In this document: positions 8,232-15,400 of the stretch, in pieces
How the letters are laid out: the number at the start of each line of letters is the position of its first letter
Numbering within the stretch: position 1 is the stretch's first letter
DNA from: Candidatus Cacconaster stercorequi
GTDB lineage: Bacteria; Bacillota; Clostridia; Oscillospirales; Oscillospiraceae
Assembly: GCA_018064925.1 (NCBI GenBank)
Contig: JAGHUH010000008.1
Location: 1-48,872 of the forward strand
Direction of reading: 5' to 3'
Length of the DNA stretch: 48,872 nucleotides
Program-made: the position numbers and the translations under genes
The notes under the pieces: model-generated
Seen by the model: the letters and a program-made list of their open reading frames with translations, nothing else
What the model was told of the DNA's origin: nothing
Database searches by the model: none

Positions 8232-8449
8232 AACAAATGCCTCCTTAGCGCGGGAAGCTCTCCCTCCAGCAGGCCGGAATATTCGGCAAAAATTTTGCGC
8301 ATTCCCCTGCGAAGAACCGGTGGCATTTTTCGATACCCGGCCAGCATAACAAGAAGTTTCTCCTCGTCGGTCATGCGCTGCATGATAATTTCAAGTCGTT
8401 CAACTTCTGCTAAGCTGTACGGCTCCTTTTCCACAAAATCAACGATCAT
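8228..8449 (-). CDS. Hypothetical island protein (73 aa)
   Basis: A small helical protein; MTDEEKLLVMLAGYRKM resembles the regulator-associated helices of Firmicutes phage genes. Its ATG at 8449 overlaps the stop of the upstream zinc-ribbon gene and its own stop overlaps the next start, giving a tightly coupled operon. No function can be assigned. Confidence 0.6.
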   Translation of the reverse strand: MIVDFVEKEPYSLAEVERLEIIMQRMTDEEKLLVMLAGYRKMPPVLRRGMRKIFAEYSGLLEGELPALRRHLL

Positions 8450-8787
8450 GCGATTTTCCTCCTTGCTTTTTCTGTGCTGGGGTGGTACGCTTTATGTGCC
8501 GTCCCTCGCTTGTGGTTGGTACGGTGCGCCGCTTGTACAAGGCTTTTCCGGGCTGTACAGGCGGCTTTTCTTTCTGCCATCAAATGACACGCCCACGACG
8601 CTGAGAGCGTCACAGCGGCCACACAGAGAGCGGGAACGATGCTCAGCGCCTCCAAAAGGCCGTCAGCGGCCAGAGCCAGCGACACCAGCAGCAGAAAGCC
8701 GGCGGTTTCCCATCCGCTGCGGCAATCGCATTGCTCTCCCGGATCGAGGTGCGCCCCGCAATAGGGGCAGGTACGATAATACGCCAT
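8446..8787 (-). CDS. Zinc-ribbon membrane protein (113 aa)
   Basis: The N-terminus holds CPYCGAHLDPGEQCDC (residues 7-22), a four-cysteine zinc ribbon. It is followed by two adjacent hydrophobic segments (about residues 28-70, in two blocks) and a basic tail. The protein probably sits in the cytoplasmic membrane with the ribbon and tail inside. Similar short proteins occur in Firmicutes mobile elements without known function. GGAGG lies just before the start at 8787. It follows the 116-residue gene by 13 bases. Confidence 0.65.
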   Translation of the reverse strand: MAYYRTCPYCGAHLDPGEQCDCRSGWETAGFLLLVSLALAADGLLEALSIVPALCVAAVTLSASWACHLMAERKAACTARKSLVQAAHRTNHKRGTAHKAYHPSTEKARRKIA

Positions 8788-8800
8788 GTTTTCCTCCTTT

Positions 8801-9151
8801 TCAGTTTTCGGTGGTGTAATTACCCTCGGAAGGTGTGTTGTGTGGTTCTGCCTGACGTGTACGTCTGTTTTCTTGCATAGATTTGAGCATTTCGCGCTTT
8901 GCTTGCTTCTGTTCTTCTGTAAGCGGTGCAGCGTCCCTTGGTTTATTGATCCTCACCCATGATTTGGGGATGGTATAGGTCACTGACCGCCCATCGGCTG
9001 AGAGCTTCTCCAGGCGGCATTCCTCCGGGCGTTCCTGTGCCAGCTTCTCCAGCTTGCGGCGCATGGCACCATTGAAGGTGTAAACGCTGGCTTCCCTCTT
9101 CTCCTCGTTGAAGTTGATGATGGTCTCCATCTCGTAGCGTGTTAAATCCAT
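8801..9151 (-). CDS. Mobile-element protein of unknown function (116 aa)
   Basis: The protein opens with a TRYEMETIINFNEEK stretch and a beta-rich core (ASVYTFNGAMRRKLEKLA ... SVTYTIPKSWV), followed by a charged, probably disordered tail. Related proteins are common in Firmicutes phages and conjugative elements and are usually called hypothetical. It is the first gene of the five-gene minus-strand operon. GGAGG precedes the ATG at 9151. A TATAAT on the minus strand at 9295-9290 lies in the shared divergent promoter region. Confidence 0.65.
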   Translation of the reverse strand: MDLTRYEMETIINFNEEKREASVYTFNGAMRRKLEKLAQERPEECRLEKLSADGRSVTYTIPKSWVRINKPRDAAPLTEEQKQAKREMLKSMQENRRTRQAEPHNTPSEGNYTTEN

Positions 9152-9289
9152 TCGCTTCCTCCTTTTCAGTTTTCAAGGTTCCGGCGGGAGCGGATCGGCG
9201 TCTGGAATGTATTGAGCACCCGCGGGGCGTTTCACCAGTATGTCCGCCGATCTCTTGTGGCTTGTTTAAGGCCGCTCCCTTTGTCTGGT

Positions 9290-9398
9290 ATTATAATAGC
9301 ATATCTGCGCAGATATATCAATTGTGAGCAATTACATATTTACACAGATATATTTGTACAGTTTATCTATATACACAGATAGACAAGTGTGCTATAAT
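9290..9398. promoter_or_regulatory. Divergent promoter region with CAGATA operator cluster
   Basis: A minus-strand TATAAT (9295-9290) and a plus-strand TATAAT (9393-9398) face outward. Between them are a perfect 16-bp palindrome (ATATCTGCGCAGATAT, 9301-9316) and further CAGATA half-sites at 9345-9350 and 9376-9381, with an inverted TATCTA at 9364-9369. The RHH protein encoded immediately to the right is the obvious candidate ligand; this is inference. Confidence 0.5.
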
Positions 9399-9454
9399 AA
9401 TGACAAGGTGGAAAAGATGCACCTGCATAAACCGCGACACCAATGGAGGAAACT

Positions 9455-9646
9455 ATGACAGTATCAAAAGCACAGCAGAAAGCGGTAAACAAGTATATGG
9501 CCGCAAATTATGACCGCGTAAACGTCACCATGCCAAAAGGCAAGAAAGACACGATCCGCGCCCATGCGGAAACCCAGGGCGAAAGCGTGAATAGCTTTAT
9601 CAACCGAGCGATTGATGAAACCATACAGCGGGATAAAAGCGAATAA
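9455..9646 (+). CDS. Ribbon-helix-helix (Arc/MetJ-type) regulator (63 aa)
   Basis: A basic N-terminus and the strand DRVNVTMPKGKKD lead into two helices (DTIRAHAETQGE, SVNSFINRAIDETIQR). This is the ribbon-helix-helix plan of small Arc-type DNA-binding dimers common on plasmids and phages. The start at 9455 is preferred because GGAGG lies five bases upstream; a start four codons earlier would overlap that site. It is the only plus-strand gene in the left half of the island and is closed by the hairpin at 9663-9698. It probably represses its own and the divergent operon's promoter through the CAGATA repeats. Confidence 0.75.
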   Translation: MTVSKAQQKAVNKYMAANYDRVNVTMPKGKKDTIRAHAETQGESVNSFINRAIDETIQRDKSE

Positions 9647-9662
9647 GCCAGCACACAATAAT

Positions 9663-9698
9663 AAAGCACCCGGACAGGTCATCCCGTCCGGGTGCTTT
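9663..9698. terminator. Bidirectional terminator between the RHH and ArpU-like genes
   Basis: AAAGCACCCGGAC pairs perfectly with GTCCGGGTGCTTT around a 10-base loop, with A's before and T's after. It sits 16 bases after the RHH stop codon. The 210 bases that follow, up to the ArpU-like gene end at 9910, hold no gene I can support. Confidence 0.85.
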
Positions 9699-9909
9699 AT
9701 TTGCTGTCGGTTTAATCGGCTCTCCGGCGGGTGTGCCTGTCCCCGCATCTCTTTATAACCGCCTTCCGGCGGTGTGTGGCGACACTTAATCTCCACCTCG
9801 AAGAGCTAATTATCATTGTAGACCATACCGTTGCGTCCGTCAAGAGAGCACCCGCACGCATGGCAAGTGCCATATTCTCCTCCAAATCCCCAAGCGCTTG
9901 GGATTTTCA

Positions 9910-10191
9910 TCAATAGTCAATCGGACCGAACATGGAAATTGTCAGCTTGCGTAGCGCCTCATTTTGCAAGCGGTAAACGGTACGCAAATTGCAATTCAGT
10001 TTTCGGGCTACCGTGGAGGAAAAACCCGCGTCACGGTCAATATAATGCCGCCAGATCACTTCAAATTCTTCCGGTGTAAGTACAGCAAGCGACCGCTCCA
10101 CGACCGCTGCCTGCCACGCGCCGGCGGTGCACAGCCTCTTGTAATCGTTCAGCCGGTCAATGGTTTGCTGGATATAGTAGTCAATCGGCAT
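9910..10191 (-). CDS. ArpU/sigma-region-4-like regulator (93 aa)
   Basis: 93 residues made of an N-terminal helical part and a C-terminal helix-turn-helix (FEVIWRHYIDRDAG, VARKLNCNLRTVYRLQNEALRKL), as in phage ArpU-type late activators or an isolated sigma region 4. No region 2 is present, so it cannot act alone as a sigma factor. The start at 10191 lies inside the end of the sigma gene (11-bp overlap), implying coupled translation. It may bind DNA as an activator or work with the sigma factor upstream; that pairing is inference. Confidence 0.65.
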   Translation of the reverse strand: MPIDYYIQQTIDRLNDYKRLCTAGAWQAAVVERSLAVLTPEEFEVIWRHYIDRDAGFSSTVARKLNCNLRTVYRLQNEALRKLTISMFGPIDY

Positions 10192-10957
10192 GGTATTTCT
10201 CCCGTATCTGTGCGTATTGCTCCATGATTTCCCTGTGTTTTTCCTCCAACAGCAAATACCGCTCCTCCACGCTCTGGCCGGACTGCTGCCACACTGAAAA
10301 GCCGGTATGGGTGTAGTAGTTAAACGGCATGAAGTCCCGGAGCTTCTTGCTGTGCGGTGACTTCCGAATGCTGTTCATACCGCTGCGGCACAGCTCATGA
10401 ACACGCTGGGGCGTTACGCCCATTTCTGCGGCAATGTCCTTCTGGTGCTTCCCATGGTAGTACCGGTCACGAATGGCCGCTTCCTGCTGGGGAAGAAGGT
10501 CATGCAGGGCGTTGTCCAGCGCCTCATGGAGCTGCTCACTCCATAGCCTTTCCTCAAGCTCGATAAAATCCTGCTCACCGCTTCCGGGTATCATATCCCC
10601 GACGGTAGCCCCGCCGGGATCGTCAGCAGATAAGGGAGCGTCCAGAGACGCGGCACCGTTCAGCGGATCACGCACCCGGCGGCGCACCCCGTAAGCCTCA
10701 CAGAACGCCGTTTTGATGTAGAAGGTCAACCATGTAAGGAAACCGCCAGTCGCCGGGTCAAATGTCTGTACGGCTCTCACAACGGCGATATAGCCGGTGT
10801 TTATGAGGTCGTCCAGCTCCACGCCGCACCGCCCGTCAAAAGCGTGATACCAGCGCAAGGCCAACTTTGCCGCCCAGCCCCGCACCTGCTCCCAGAGCAC
10901 CGGCGTGAGATCGTCCCGGCCTTGCCGGATCAATACGGCCAGTTCTTCATTGCTCAT
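10181..10957 (-). CDS. Sigma-70 family RNA polymerase sigma factor (258 aa), island-encoded
   Basis: Region 2 is clear (ELDDLINTGYIAVVRAVQTFDP, then GGFLTWLTFYIKTAFCEA), with the core-binding and -10-recognition helices. Region 4 follows at about residues 145-190 (LLPQQEAAIRDRYYHGKHQKD, MGVTPQRVHELCRSGM). A helical tail of about 65 residues follows region 4. This is a small phage-type sigma factor that would direct host RNA polymerase to special promoters. ATG 10957 has GGGAGG six bases upstream; a GTG two codons earlier sits on that site. A TGACAATGTCA palindrome lies 17 bases upstream of the start. Confidence 0.8.
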   Translation of the reverse strand: MSNEELAVLIRQGRDDLTPVLWEQVRGWAAKLALRWYHAFDGRCGVELDDLINTGYIAVVRAVQTFDPATGGFLTWLTFYIKTAFCEAYGVRRRVRDPLNGAASLDAPLSADDPGGATVGDMIPGSGEQDFIELEERLWSEQLHEALDNALHDLLPQQEAAIRDRYYHGKHQKDIAAEMGVTPQRVHELCRSGMNSIRKSPHSKKLRDFMPFNYYTHTGFSVWQQSGQSVEERYLLLEEKHREIMEQYAQIREKYHAD

Positions 10958-10973
10958 GCTCACCTCCCGCGCG

Positions 10974-10984
10974 TGACAATGTCA
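10974..10984. promoter_or_regulatory. TGACAATGTCA palindrome, copy 1
   Basis: TGACA-A-TGTCA, preceded by CGCG, lies directly upstream of the sigma gene's ribosome binding site. The same 14-15 bases recur at 11108, 12166 and 12197. Confidence 0.5.
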
Positions 10985-11107
10985 AAAAACCTATTTCCCG
11001 TTGCAATTTTCCGCTATGTGTGGTAACGTGATACTTGAGGAGCGCTCCTGGACCCCTTTTTTGGTCTGGGCTCAACGCTTCTCATTTTTTACGCCCACGC
11101 ACCCGCG

Positions 11108-11118
11108 TGACAATGTCA
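11108..11118. promoter_or_regulatory. TGACAATGTCA palindrome, copy 2
   Basis: The second copy, again preceded by CGCG, lies between the cold-shock gene end and the sigma gene. A perfect AGGAGCGCTCCT palindrome is found nearby at 11038-11049. Confidence 0.5.
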
Positions 11119-11193
11119 CGGTATCGAATAAGGCCCCCGGTATCGTCAACCGTTCAACGCCACGGCACCTACACCGGTGGCCTGTTCAGCTAT

Positions 11194-11412
11194 TTACAGC
11201 ACCTTGACATCCACAGCCTTTACCTTTGCGTCGCCGGTCTCGCGATCAACGAAAACACGCTTGTTAAACTGGCAGGTCGTGTCTTTTTTCAGAATGCGGG
11301 GATCATGATCTCCTACCACATCGGAGATATGAAAGAAAATGTCTTTTCCATCCTCAGCCGCGATAAAACCAAATCCACGATCACCCTTGTAAAACTTGAT
11401 TTTGCCAAACAT
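11194..11412 (-). CDS. Cold-shock domain protein (72 aa), island-encoded
   Basis: A single cold-shock domain. RNP1-type KGDRGFGFI lies at residues 9-17 and RNP2-type IFFHISDV at about residues 25-32, as in CspA/B RNA chaperones, though the C-terminal half is more divergent than housekeeping Csps. It would bind single-stranded RNA or DNA in the cytoplasm. The ATG at 11412 is preceded by a GGGGG-type site. It lies 16 bases after the 230-residue gene on the same strand, probably in the same operon. Csp genes occur on phages, where a role in antitermination or replication is possible. Confidence 0.75.
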   Translation of the reverse strand: MFGKIKFYKGDRGFGFIAAEDGKDIFFHISDVVGDHDPRILKKDTTCQFNKRVFVDRETGDAKVKAVDVKVL

Positions 11413-11428
11413 TGCAGAAGCCCCCTTT

Positions 11429-12121
11429 TTAGTGGTTTACTCTGTTCCAGGGCTTTTCAGCAGTCTTTCTCACGCCATGCAGCACCTCATTGTTTGCACC
11501 AGACAGATCTACATAGTCAGTAAACCGGCGGGACAGCTCCACCCCCATATCATCCGCGAATTTCTCCACGCTTCCGGCAAATCTGGCCACATTGGAAAAA
11601 CCGCGTTCCGGGTCACGGATCACAGAATAACTCTCTGCGTTCAGGTTGCTGATCCGCGCCTCCACATCGAAAATCAACCCCCTGAAAATCAGATCAGCGT
11701 TACCGCTTGCTTTCTCAAAGGCAGCGTAAAGAAGCTCAAGGATTGTTTTCTGCCCCTTGTACGGGCGCACCATCTCAGATCGGACAGAAGCCGGAATGCT
11801 GCCCTCAAGCTGGTCAACGATGGACAGGACGCGGTATACATCGTCTGTGATCTCTGCGCTGCCACTGATAGCATCGGCGGCTTCACTGATTTTCTCGATC
11901 TGAGCGCGGACGGCCTCGCCATACTGGGACACAGCGCCATTGAGTTTTTCGACCTCTACGCCAATCCGCTTGTTTTTCTCCTCCTGAATGTACGGCATGG
12001 CATCCACGGCCTTTGCTGCATCTGCAAAAGCAGAAGATGAGCCATACCACTTTTTCAGGGTTCCGAAAATGTTCTGGCAAGCTGCGTCGATTGCCTTTCT
12101 GTTTGTCTCGATAGTGTTCAT
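11429..12121 (-). CDS. Hypothetical helical island protein (230 aa)
   Basis: Almost entirely helical, with long amphipathic stretches (EEKNKRIGVEVEKLNGAV, GEAVRAQIEKISEAADAI) suggesting a coiled coil; no membrane segment, zinc site or enzyme motif. No family recognised. The start at 12121 is chosen because AAAGGAGA lies seven bases upstream; an in-frame extension upstream would cover the two TGACAATGTC motifs. A structural or host-interference role is possible but not shown. Confidence 0.65.
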   Translation of the reverse strand: MNTIETNRKAIDAACQNIFGTLKKWYGSSSAFADAAKAVDAMPYIQEEKNKRIGVEVEKLNGAVSQYGEAVRAQIEKISEAADAISGSAEITDDVYRVLSIVDQLEGSIPASVRSEMVRPYKGQKTILELLYAAFEKASGNADLIFRGLIFDVEARISNLNAESYSVIRDPERGFSNVARFAGSVEKFADDMGVELSRRFTDYVDLSGANNEVLHGVRKTAEKPWNRVNH

Positions 12122-12165
12122 AAAAAATCTCCTTTTGAAAAAAATTATTGTTTCCTTCATGCGCG

Positions 12166-12176
12166 TGACAATGTCC
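12166..12176. promoter_or_regulatory. TGACAATGTCC palindrome, copy 3
   Basis: One mismatch in the last base; GCGCG precedes it. It lies 45 bases upstream of the 230-residue gene's start. Confidence 0.45.
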
Positions 12177-12196
12177 GAAAACCTCTCACCCGCGCG

Positions 12197-12207
12197 TGAC
12201 AATGTCA
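12197..12207. promoter_or_regulatory. TGACAATGTCA palindrome, copy 4
   Basis: It overlaps the stop codon of the 71-residue gene and is spaced 31 bp from copy 3, about three helical turns, so dimers on both sites would face the same way. Confidence 0.5.
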
Positions 12208-12420
12208 CGAAACTATGTTTTCTCTCTGTTCAATGTCCATCTTTTCCCGGCAAATCCGCCTGGCTTCTTTGATGTTTGAGGCAAAAGCAAGCGGGATGTA
12301 AGCGGGGCCTCCCTCCTCAAGAATGCGATTATTATTTTCCAGCATGTCCGGCACAGTCTCTACATGGAATGCACTCTGCTCCCGACAGTATTCAACCACA
12401 AAGACCGTCTTTGTCCCCAT
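12205..12420 (-). CDS. Small hypothetical protein (71 aa)
   Basis: It starts with a short beta-like stretch (TKTVFVVEYC) and ends in a charged helix (SNIKEARRICREKMDIEQ). Such a sandwich occurs in many phage proteins annotated only as hypothetical. GGGAGG lies six bases upstream of the ATG at 12420. It follows the 66-residue gene by 12 bases in the same operon. No function assigned. Confidence 0.6.
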   Translation of the reverse strand: MGTKTVFVVEYCREQSAFHVETVPDMLENNNRILEEGGPAYIPLAFASNIKEARRICREKMDIEQRENIVS

Positions 12421-12432
12421 GAAAACCTCCCG

Positions 12433-12633
12433 TCAGGATTTGCTGTGGCGAATAGCCTCCAGCAGCACACAAGCAGCAGCGACAGCACAAGCACCTTTAC
12501 TGTCACAATTGGAACGAATGAACAGCATACATTCCGATCCGAGGCAATGCTCGTATTCGTATTCATTTTGTATCAGAGGGCAAACAGCAAACTCGTTCTT
12601 TTCCTCACCCGCCGGAATTTGTTTGATCTTCAT
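12433..12633 (-). CDS. Small cysteine-containing hypothetical protein (66 aa)
   Basis: Five cysteines (C18, C30, C35, C43, C49 approximately) are spread over a short protein (CLGSECMLFIRSNCDS), compatible with a metal site. No family recognised. AAGGAGG precedes the ATG at 12633. It is the first gene after the candidate origin region and probably heads the operon running to the cold-shock gene. Confidence 0.6.
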   Translation of the reverse strand: MKIKQIPAGEEKNEFAVCPLIQNEYEYEHCLGSECMLFIRSNCDSKGACAVAAACVLLEAIRHSKS

Positions 12634-12639
12634 TTAAGC

Positions 12640-12956
12640 CTCCTTAAGCTGTCTTGCTTGTCTCGAATTGTTTCTATACTATATACCCCTATATTATAAA
12701 AAACTTTTTTCGTTTTTCTTGATATATCCAATTTCCTGATTTTATACAAGACAAACAAGACAAAGTATAAAAAATATAGTGTTTGCAATGGTTTCCGCTG
12801 TCTTGTTTCTGTCTTGTTTTGTCTTGTATGTCTTGTTTAAGGCACGGCAGAAGGTGGGAAACGACTGGTTTTTGTCTTGTTTCCCGCCCTCTGTTCGTAA
12901 CATTGAAAAAATAATTATGTAAACTTCCAGTTTTTGGTGTCCGCTTTTTTGGACAG
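12640..12956. other. Candidate replication origin: GTCTTGT iterons beside an AT-rich stretch
   Basis: No gene fits here. GTCTTGT occurs in direct orientation at 12800, 12811, 12821, 12830 and 12874, and inverted at 12746-12752 and 12755-12761. The first four starts are 11, 10 and 9 bp apart, close to one DNA turn. An AT-rich tract (12675-12780) adjoins them. The region lies directly downstream of the primase/helicase genes, as in SaPI-type satellites whose Rep binds iterons next to its gene. The sequence 12777-12798 is repeated with one mismatch at 7626-7647 near the left end. Confidence 0.6.
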
Positions 12957-14456
12957 TTATTCGTGCATTACGGGGGGCGTCTTAGGCTGAAAATAGTAGG
13001 AGCGGCCGCCACCTGTGTCCCGCTGCTGCCTACATTCCAGATCAAGCAATGAGCAAATACGATTTGAAAATGTTTTTCGCTTCATTTCCGATCTAAATCC
13101 AGCCTCGCAGCAAAAAGCCCGGAAATCATTGAAAACAGTCTCCGTCCTCCGGTATACAATCAACTTGTCCTCATCGCCGCAGTAACGGACAAAGGCCGAT
13201 ACGGGGTCATTCAGTATCTTGTATTCATCCAGCAACTCCGCACTTTCTGACGGGATGCACACGCCATTCCCTTCTATGACACCACGCAGGCCACGCACAG
13301 CCAGAACAGCCAAATAATCAAGCTCCGCCTGTGTCCAGTTCTTGTCCTTTGCCTGCGGGCGGAAATCTTCATCAAGAGAAAAATTATGTTGAAGCGGTAC
13401 AATGACCATTCGTGACATAGCGCCGCCGGTGTGATCGCTCATGGTCGGCAACTCGTTGCAAGCAAAAATCATCTTGCAGAACGGCGTAAATGAAAACGGC
13501 TGGTCTCCTTTTCTCTCTCCGGTGATGGTACCTCCGGTGGTAATTGCCTTGAACATCGAGCTGTCAAACAAGTGACGCGCCGGGAGATCATCGCACAGGT
13601 TTGCAGCCTTGCCCACCAATTCCGCTACGCGGAAGCGGCCGCGCTCTCCGTCAAAATCTTGAATACTCATGGAGGAACAATTCCCAGGTCCAACAAACTG
13701 ACGGATCAGATTTAACAAACTGGATTTCCCGTTGCAGCCGCTTTCCCCGAACAAGAAAAACGCTGCCCTGTATCGGTTTTCACGGAAAAGTAAAAGCCCG
13801 ATCATCTGGTACAACAGCCGCACCACCCCGGCGGAGTGATCTGCCAGCCTGTCAAATGTCTGCGCCACGCTATCCGCCGGCGCCGTATCTGGATCATATC
13901 GAGCTGGAAAAACGGAAAGGAAGGTATCTTCCTGCATATATGGCCTGACACGATCCGGGCCGTTAAGATCAAGAACACCATTCGCAAACGGGATCAGTTC
14001 AGGCGGCGATAATTTACGCTCCGGCACCTCAGAAGATGCTTGCAGCCATGCCGCCACCTCTGCCCGGTTGCTTTTTGTGGAGTCCGGGCAGCGTTCCAGA
14101 ATGGCACCATTCAGCGCCGCAGCGTCTGGTACCCACACAAGGCCGCGCCGGGTATGTACTAAATTCCCGATCCGGCAAACAACACCGCAGTTGATCAGCT
14201 CACGGGCCATCTGTTCATGGAGAAAGCGCCCTGAAGTGTCACGGTATGGCCGCGCCGGTTTCGGCGCCGAAACCGCCTTTTCATAACCACGCAGCACCTT
14301 GTTAAAAGCTGTTTTTATTCCAAGCTGTCGGGCACGTTCTGTGGCAATAGCCGAAAGCCTCACGCGATCCAGCTCTGGGAGGTCGAATAGACCCAGGAAG
14401 AAATCTTCTGCCAGCAGTTCGCAAGCACTCATGGCTGAAATTGTACTATCCGTCAA
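12957..14456 (-). CDS. SF3/D5-type replicative helicase (Rep-like, 499 aa)
   Basis: The central and C-terminal parts match phage D5/primase-C-terminal helicases. Walker A is FGESGCNGKSS (about residues 236-246), Walker B NLCDDLP (about 286-292), and sensor motif C IFACNELP (about 330-337), followed by the arginine-finger region MSRMVIVPL. The N-terminal 140 residues lack a catalytic primase domain. It would unwind DNA at the origin as a hexamer. A TTG at 14456 preceded by GGAGGTG overlaps the CHC2 gene's end by 11 bp; an ATG eight codons further in is the alternative. Its stop lies next to the iteron region. Together with the CHC2 gene it forms a split primase-helicase. Confidence 0.85.
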   Translation of the reverse strand: MTDSTISAMSACELLAEDFFLGLFDLPELDRVRLSAIATERARQLGIKTAFNKVLRGYEKAVSAPKPARPYRDTSGRFLHEQMARELINCGVVCRIGNLVHTRRGLVWVPDAAALNGAILERCPDSTKSNRAEVAAWLQASSEVPERKLSPPELIPFANGVLDLNGPDRVRPYMQEDTFLSVFPARYDPDTAPADSVAQTFDRLADHSAGVVRLLYQMIGLLLFRENRYRAAFFLFGESGCNGKSSLLNLIRQFVGPGNCSSMSIQDFDGERGRFRVAELVGKAANLCDDLPARHLFDSSMFKAITTGGTITGERKGDQPFSFTPFCKMIFACNELPTMSDHTGGAMSRMVIVPLQHNFSLDEDFRPQAKDKNWTQAELDYLAVLAVRGLRGVIEGNGVCIPSESAELLDEYKILNDPVSAFVRYCGDEDKLIVYRRTETVFNDFRAFCCEAGFRSEMKRKTFSNRICSLLDLECRQQRDTGGGRSYYFQPKTPPVMHE

Positions 14457-14970
14457 GCTGCCTCACCTCCATTTCCGCAGCGGTCAGGCGATAACTCGCC
14501 GCCGGTAATCGTTTCATTGCCTCCGCTGCCTCGTCGGTCAGATTGTCCCCGGCATCAATAATGAGCTTGTCCAACCGCGTATATTCGTCAAGGGCGTTGA
14601 AATACGTCCGCTGTGCCTCCTCTCGCCGCTCCTGTTGGCGTTTCCGCTCACGCTCCGCCCGCTGTGCTGCCAGAGCTTCCCGCGCCGTCTGCGGCCTATC
14701 AATGGGCAAGCCGAGCTGAAAATCATTGTTCAACTTTGCCACAGCCGCCGGGAAAGACAGATCAAACAATCTCTTAACAAAGGCGATTGCATCCCCGCCG
14801 GCTCCGCAGCCGAAGCAATAAAAATGGTCTGGCCAAATGTGGCACGAGGCCGTTTTTTCGTCGTGGAACGGGCAGCAGCAGAAGCCGGCGCGGTTTACAT
14901 CGAAACCGTAAAACCGGGCAGCCTCCCGCAGATCAATAGCCCGGCGGATAGCATTGGTATCAATCTGCAT
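14446..14970 (-). CDS. CHC2 zinc-finger primase-like protein (174 aa)
   Basis: Residues about 15-80 form a CHC2 zinc-binding domain as in DnaG: C33-x2-H36 and C52-x2-C55 (CPFH ... YCFGCGAGG), followed by FVKRLFDLSFPAAVAKL. The remainder is a charged coiled-coil region; no TOPRIM catalytic domain is present. On its own it can recognise DNA but should not synthesise primers, so it probably works with the helicase encoded downstream or with host primase. It overlaps the wHTH gene by 11 bp upstream. Its ribosome binding site is weak (GGTGG), consistent with coupling. Confidence 0.85.
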   Translation of the reverse strand: MQIDTNAIRRAIDLREAARFYGFDVNRAGFCCCPFHDEKTASCHIWPDHFYCFGCGAGGDAIAFVKRLFDLSFPAAVAKLNNDFQLGLPIDRPQTAREALAAQRAERERKRQQERREEAQRTYFNALDEYTRLDKLIIDAGDNLTDEAAEAMKRLPAASYRLTAAEMEVRQLDG

Positions 14971-15400
14971 CGTTCCACCGCATTTCTTCCTGTCCGTTCA
15001 TCCGCCTGAGCGTATCGCCCACGGCGGCGCGGGTGGCGCGTACCTCGGCAAGGCGGCGATCCAGCGAGCGGGCGTAATGCTCCAGTTCCGCCGGGTCGTC
15101 GGCCAGATAATAGCCACGTTCCCCGCTGCATGAGGCGCAGATCGGCGCACCTGCCCGGCGGGCGCGGCTGATCTCCTTTGTCAGCTCCCGGAGATTATGC
15201 AAGCCCAGCAGCTTCACAAGCTCCCGGCCGGGTATCGCATTGGCCGCACCATGCAGCAAAACCAGCAAAAGCCGTTGACCACAGCCGCCGGGCGTGGTAT
15301 GATCGTTGTCAGAGGAAAAAGCGGTCTGTTCAGTCACTTTTTCTCCCGCCTGTCTCAGTGTTGCCGCACTGGGGCAGGCTTTTTCTTTTGATTTGCTCAT
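14960..15400 (-). CDS. Winged-helix-like phage protein (146 aa)
   Basis: After a polar N-terminus of about 45 residues there is a winged-helix-like region (RLLLVLLHGAANAIPGRELVKLLGL, LRELTKEISRARRAG), a CASCSGERGYYLADD loop and a long C-terminal helix rich in Arg and Glu. Proteins of this layout accompany primase genes in many Firmicutes prophages and are thought to bind DNA. The start at 15400 has GGAGG upstream, and its ATGA overlaps the excisionase stop. Confidence 0.6.
   Translation of the reverse strand: MSKSKEKACPSAATLRQAGEKVTEQTAFSSDNDHTTPGGCGQRLLLVLLHGAANAIPGRELVKLLGLHNLRELTKEISRARRAGAPICASCSGERGYYLADDPAELEHYARSLDRRLAEVRATRAAVGDTLRRMNGQEEMRWNDAD

Noticed and set aside
9320-9333. AATTGTGAGCAATT, resembling half of the lac operator
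   Set aside because: Only a 5-bp dyad in an AT-rich promoter region; no LacI-family gene nearby, and the CAGATA repeats explain the region better.
12746-12880. Repeat array as a possible CRISPR
   Set aside because: Units are 7-10 bp with no 25-40 bp spacers and no cas genes; the pattern is iteron-like.
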